NCBI RefSeq assembly: GCF_042679085.1
Contig: NZ_JBHTLQ010000017.1
Coordinates: 18,514-82,513 of the forward strand
Source: Phenylobacterium conjunctum
GTDB taxonomy: Bacteria > Pseudomonadota > Alphaproteobacteria > Caulobacterales > Caulobacteraceae
Direction of reading: 5' to 3'
DNA length: 64,000 bases
In this document: in pieces, positions 60,866-64,000 of the stretch
Layout of the letters: the number at the start of each line of letters is the position of its first letter
How positions within the stretch are numbered: position 1 is the first letter of the stretch
Notes under the pieces: model-generated
Told to the model about the DNA's origin: nothing
Databases searched by the model: none
Seen by the model: the letters and a program-made list of their open reading frames with translations, nothing else
Program-made: the position numbers and the translations under genes

Positions 60866-61828
60866 CTACTGCAGGCCGCTGCGGCCGATAGCGTAGAACC
60901 GCTCGGCGCGCTGGGTCTTCAGGGCCTTGGCGTCCATCTTCTCCAGGGCCGCGAGCTCCTGCTCGACCGCGTCGCCCACCGCCTGGATGGCGGCTTCCGG
61001 GTCTGAATGCGCCCCGCCCGCCGGCTCAGGCACGATGCGGTCGACGATCTTCATGCCGATCAGGTCCTGGGCGGTGATCTTCATCGCCTTGGCGGCTTCC
61101 TCGGCGGTGCGGGCGCCGCGCCACAGGATCGAGTTCGCGCCCTCGGGCGGGATCACCGAATAGATGGCGTGCTCCAGGATCAGCACCCGGTTGCCGCAGG
61201 CGATGCCCAGCGCGCCGCCGGAGCCGCCCTCGCCGGTCACCACCGCAACCATCGGCGTCTCCAGCATCAGACACTTCTCGGTCGCCCGGGCGATGGCCTC
61301 GGCCACGCCGCGCTCTTCCGAGCCAATGCCCGGATAGGCGGCCGGGGTGTCGACGAAGCTGATCACCGGCAGCTTGAACCGCTCGGCCATCTCCATCAGG
61401 CGCACCGCCTTGCGGTAGCCCTCGGGGCGGCCATAACCGAAATTGTGCTTCACGCGGGTGACGGTGTCGCGGCCCTTCTCATGGCCCATCACCACCACCG
61501 GCTGGCCGCGGAACCGGCCCAGCCCGCCCAGGATCGCCTGGTCGTCGCCGAACTTGCGGTCGCCGCGCAGCTCCACGAACTCCTCGATCAGCCCGCCGCA
61601 ATAGTCGACGAAGTGCGGCCGGTCGGGATGACGCGCCACCTGGGTCTTCTGCCAGGCGTCCAGGTGCGCATAGGCCTCCTGGCGCATCTCCTTGGCGCGG
61701 GCGCGTAGGGCCTCGATCTCGCTGTCCAGGCTTCCGGACCCGGCGGTCTCGGACAGTTTGGAGAGTTCCTCGATCTTGGCTTCGAGATCGGCGATCGGGC
61801 GCTCGAACTCGAGATAATGCGCGGCCAT
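60866..61828 (-). CDS. accA: Acetyl-CoA carboxylase carboxyltransferase subunit alpha
   Basis: The ATG at 61828 (MAAHYLEFERPIADLEAKIE) gives 320 residues, the normal length. Signature regions are the N-terminal coiled coil, VELRGDRKFGDDQAILGGLG, VMGHEKGRDTVTRVKHNFGY, SFVDTPAAYPGIGSEERGVA and VVTGEGGSGGALGIACGNRV, which form the crotonase-fold CoA/biotin site. With AccD it transfers carboxyl from biotin to acetyl-CoA, the first committed step of fatty-acid synthesis. Monocistronic here; accD is elsewhere. Confidence 0.97.
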   Translation of the reverse strand: MAAHYLEFERPIADLEAKIEELSKLSETAGSGSLDSEIEALRARAKEMRQEAYAHLDAWQKTQVARHPDRPHFVDYCGGLIEEFVELRGDRKFGDDQAILGGLGRFRGQPVVVMGHEKGRDTVTRVKHNFGYGRPEGYRKAVRLMEMAERFKLPVISFVDTPAAYPGIGSEERGVAEAIARATEKCLMLETPMVAVVTGEGGSGGALGIACGNRVLILEHAIYSVIPPEGANSILWRGARTAEEAAKAMKITAQDLIGMKIVDRIVPEPAGGAHSDPEAAIQAVGDAVEQELAALEKMDAKALKTQRAERFYAIGRSGLQ

Positions 61829-62039
61829 GCCTGAGACTTTTTCCGTGGTCGGGAGGCCGGAAACTAGGCGTGTTGGCCCCGCCTCACAAGCCCCGCGACC
61901 TGCACGGCTCTGCAACCCCTCAGGCTTGGCGACGTTTCGTTGGCGGAGGCGGAACGGCCGGTGATGGCTGACTCCCCGCCCCAGACGCTCGCGCGGCTCC
62001 GGACGGGAGCGCCGCGCCGTTTGCCCCATGGAGACGATG

Positions 62040-62759
62040 ATGAAAGCCTTGAAGATCGCCCTGGTCGCGACGGTCGCCCTCGGTGCGGCGGCCCCGGCCC
62101 TCGCCCAATACCGGCCCACCGCCCAGTACCAGCAGGAGTATCGCGACTATCTGCGCGACCGCTCGGACTACCAGATGAGCCGGGCCGACTATGACCGCGC
62201 CCGCGCCGACTATGAGGCCCGCCGCGACCGCTGGGAGCGGGACCGCGCCGCCTATGACGCCCGCTGGGGCTATGGCGCCTACGCCCGCCGCTATCCCGCG
62301 CCGGTGTGGGACACCGCCTATTGGGACGCCAACGGCTATGGCCGCGACACCGCCTATACCGGCGCCTATGTCGATCCCTGCCGCCAGCAGTCGAACAACA
62401 AGACCGTCGCCGGCGGCCTGATCGGCGCCCTGGCCGGCGCAGCTCTGGGCTCCAACGTGGCCGCCAAGAACGCCCGCACCGAGGGCGCGGTGCTGGGCGC
62501 CGTGGTCGGCGGCGCGATCGGCGCCAATGTCGGCAAGGCCGCGGGCAAGGCCCGCTGCGACCAGGCCGGCTACTACTACAACTACGCCGACACCGTGCCG
62601 TACCGCGAAAGCCGCTACGCCCGCTCCGGCGACTACGACTATCGCTACTATTCCCGCAACCGCTGCCGCCTGGCGCCCGCCCCGGTCGACGCCACCGGCG
62701 ACGTCCGCTACGTCCGCGTCTGCCCCGATGGCCAGGGCCGGTATCGGATTACGGGGTAA
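62040..62759 (+). CDS. Exported glycine-zipper protein (17-kDa surface antigen type)
   Basis: I choose the ATG at 62040 (MKALKIALVATVALGAAAPA), since GGAG lies 6 bases upstream; 239 residues with a signal peptide ending in ALA. An Arg/Tyr/Asp-rich stretch (RADYDRARADYEARRDRWER) leads to the glycine-zipper membrane segment TVAGGLIGALAGAALGSNVA and GAVLGAVVGGAIGANVGKAA, then a Tyr-rich tail with three Cys. Such proteins lie in or on the outer membrane and are of unknown function. Divergent from accA with about 210 bp between starts. Confidence 0.85.
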   Translation: MKALKIALVATVALGAAAPALAQYRPTAQYQQEYRDYLRDRSDYQMSRADYDRARADYEARRDRWERDRAAYDARWGYGAYARRYPAPVWDTAYWDANGYGRDTAYTGAYVDPCRQQSNNKTVAGGLIGALAGAALGSNVAAKNARTEGAVLGAVVGGAIGANVGKAAGKARCDQAGYYYNYADTVPYRESRYARSGDYDYRYYSRNRCRLAPAPVDATGDVRYVRVCPDGQGRYRITG

Positions 62760-62765
62760 GTCGAC

Positions 62766-62787
62766 GGCCCCTCCCCCAGGAGGGGCC
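62766..62787. terminator. Hairpin after glycine-zipper gene
   Basis: Perfect 9-bp stem GGCCCCTCC/GGAGGGGCC with 4-base loop, 6 bases after the stop. No T-tract. Termination is likely but not certain. Confidence 0.5.
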
Positions 62788-62801
62788 ACCCCACACCGCT
62801 T

Positions 62802-62918
62802 ATCCCGGCGAATGCCGGGATCCAGATCATATGGCTCTGAGCAAGCCGTATAGGCTCTTGAGCTCGCCTTCCGGTCAGCGGTTGCGCACGTCACCTGGAT
62901 CCCGGCATTCGCCGGGAT
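62802..62918. repeat. Long palindromic intergenic repeat element
   Basis: 24-bp exact inverted arms (62802-62825 and 62895-62918) beginning ATCCCGGCGAATGCCGGGAT; each arm itself contains the palindrome CCCGGC...GCCGGG. Total 117 bp between the glycine-zipper and xerD genes. The CGGCGAATGCCG core is a frequent alphaproteobacterial intergenic motif. Confidence 0.85.
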
Positions 62919-62926
62919 GAGCGGAA

Positions 62927-63835
62927 CTAGCTCTTCCGCCCCAGCGGGTGCTTGGTCGCCACCACTTCGGTCAGCCGGTCCGACGCCACGTGGGTGTAGA
63001 TCTGGGTGGTGGCGATATCGGCGTGGCCGAGCAGCTTCTGCACCACCCGCAGGTCGGCGCCGCCCTCCAGCAGGTGGGTCGCAAAGGCGTGCCGCAGCAC
63101 GTGCGGGCTGACCCGCGCCGGGTCGATCCCGGCGTCGGCCGCGGCCTCGTCCAGCAGCTGGGCGAAGCGCCGGGGCGTCAGGCGTCCGGCCTTGCCGCGT
63201 GACGGAAACAGCCAGGGATTGGCCTTGTCGCCCTTGGGCAGGAAGGCCTTCCTCACCTCCAGCCAGGCCTTCACCGCCGCCCGCGCCTGGGCGTTCAGCG
63301 GCGCCAGCCGGTCTTTGCCGCCCTTGCCGGTGACGATCAGGTAGGCCGGGTCCCGCGCCAGGGCCGCCAGCGGCAAGGCGGTCAGCTCCGAGATCCGCAG
63401 GCCCGAGGCGTAGATCAACTCCACCATGCAGGCGAGCCGGATCCCTTCCCCGCCATCCCGCGCACCGGCGGCGGCGATCAGCCGGTCGACCTCGTCGCGG
63501 GACAGCACCTTGGGCAAGGGCCGGCCCTTGCGGGGCGCCTCGACCCGGCGGCTGGGATCGTCGCTGCGCCAGGTCTCGCCCAGCACAAAGCGGTAGAACT
63601 GCCGGACGGACGCCCGTCGCCGGGCCGCGGTGGCCGGCGACAGGCCTCGCGCGCCCAGCTCGGCGAAATAGGCCTCAATGTCCTCGGCCGTGGCGGATCC
63701 GAAGTCGCGTCCAAGGCCCGCCAGGAAGCCCGAGGCGTCCGCCAGGTCCTTACCGTAGGCGGTCAGGGTGTTGTGGGCGGCGGCGCGTTCCGCCGCCATC
63801 ATCTCCAGAAAGGCCTCGACCCAGCCCGAACTCAT
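62927..63835 (-). CDS. xerD: Site-specific tyrosine recombinase XerD
   Basis: A 302-residue XerC/D recombinase that resolves chromosome dimers at dif. The core-binding N-terminal domain (about 1-95) and catalytic domain are complete: Arg in YASGLRISELTALPL, Lys in VTGKGGKDRLAPL, His-x-x-Arg in SPHVLRHAFATHLLEGG, His in LLGHADIATTQIYTHV and the Tyr nucleophile in that same segment. XerD is favoured over XerC by the EGGADLRVVQKLLGHADI wording; synteny cannot be checked here. Its ATG overlaps the stop of the upstream gene by 4 bp. Confidence 0.92.
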   Translation of the reverse strand: MSSGWVEAFLEMMAAERAAAHNTLTAYGKDLADASGFLAGLGRDFGSATAEDIEAYFAELGARGLSPATAARRRASVRQFYRFVLGETWRSDDPSRRVEAPRKGRPLPKVLSRDEVDRLIAAAGARDGGEGIRLACMVELIYASGLRISELTALPLAALARDPAYLIVTGKGGKDRLAPLNAQARAAVKAWLEVRKAFLPKGDKANPWLFPSRGKAGRLTPRRFAQLLDEAAADAGIDPARVSPHVLRHAFATHLLEGGADLRVVQKLLGHADIATTQIYTHVASDRLTEVVATKHPLGRKS

Positions 63836-64000
63836 CTCTGGGCCAGCAGGCCTTCAAGGGCGAAGGCCTTGGCGTCAGCTTCCAGGCCGGCGGACTTGAG
63901 CGCCCGGATCACCCGCACGCGGTCGCCGGGCGCCGGGCCCGCAGGCCCCGCGTCCACGGCGATCCACAGGGCCAGCAGCGCCGCCTCGCCCGGCCGGCCC
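63832..64000 (-). CDS. Partial CDS upstream of xerD (unknown protein)
   Basis: An open frame entering from the right window edge and ending in a TGA that overlaps the xerD start (ATGA). The last 55 residues are visible; they are Ala/Leu-rich and helical (ALKSAGLEADAKAFALEGLL). No family can be named from this fragment. Confidence 0.65.
   Translation of the reverse strand, partial: GRPGEAALLALWIAVDAGPAGPAPGDRVRVIRALKSAGLEADAKAFALEGLLAQR

Noticed and set aside
62028..62039. ATG at 62028 as start of the glycine-zipper gene
   Set aside because: The GGAG at 62030 would lie inside the coding sequence; ATG 62040 places it at a normal distance and begins the signal peptide directly.
1..64000. CRISPR array
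   Set aside because: No regularly spaced direct repeats with unique spacers. The only tandem repeats are 9-bp microsatellites without spacers.

Overview
The window looks like chromosome of a high-G+C alphaproteobacterium, most likely Caulobacteraceae (Caulobacter/Phenylobacterium type). This rests on the gene content: two large TonB-dependent receptors, stand-alone receiver protein, accA and xerD near each other, long palindromic intergenic repeats typical of that group, and near-universal GC-ending codons. The genus cannot be fixed from the sequence alone.

Region 1 (1-10451) is a restriction/defence island. A tightly overlapping operon encodes the C-terminal part of a MutL/MORC-like GHKL ATPase, a Z1-domain superfamily II helicase, a PD-(D/E)XK (DUF4420) protein and an AIPR protein. 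Facing it is a 1020-residue protein with a sigma-70 region-4-like helix-turn-helix and three HhH/alphaCTD-like repeats, and divergent from that is a Vsr mismatch endonuclease. This is the known MutL-Z1-DUF-AIPR (Mza-type) assemblage; its DNA methylase, if present, must lie upstream of base 1.

Region 2 (10650-21965) is a self-contained catabolic cluster: a minus-strand operon (cupin, fumarylacetoacetate-hydrolase-family enzyme, carboxymuconolactone-decarboxylase-family protein, CoA ligase, acyl-CoA dehydrogenase), a TetR-type regulator, and a plus-strand unit (TonB receptor, MFS transporter, SCP-x-like thiolase). Related GCGGTAC/GTACCG operator-like palindromes sit on the two promoters. The substrate is unknown, probably a carboxylic acid or aromatic/terpenoid acid that is activated to CoA.

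Region 3 (about 21966-34298) is accessory DNA. It opens with a perfect 31-bp inverted repeat and microsatellites, then carries two DUF2958 proteins, a PGN_0703-type putative nuclease, RadC, an XRE regulator, a superinfection-immunity/SHOCT membrane protein and unrecognised genes. It ends with a probable integrated element: unknown gene, two small-to-medium unknown genes, a candidate HUH replication initiator, an excisionase-like protein and a tyrosine integrase abutting the 3' end of tRNA-Gln.

Region 4 (34299-64000) is ordinary chromosome: tRNA-Pro, a TetR/membrane-protein pair with two identical operators, an OmpA-like lipoprotein, SppA, an aspartyl protease, a TonB receptor with a clear terminator, Opp-type permeases, metallohydrolase, carotenoid oxygenase, PQQ/cytochrome dehydrogenase, epoxide hydrolase, threonine aldolase, a LuxR-hydrolase fusion, nitronate monooxygenase, a receiver protein, accA, a glycine-zipper protein and xerD. 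Three unrelated long-palindrome repeat elements lie only here.
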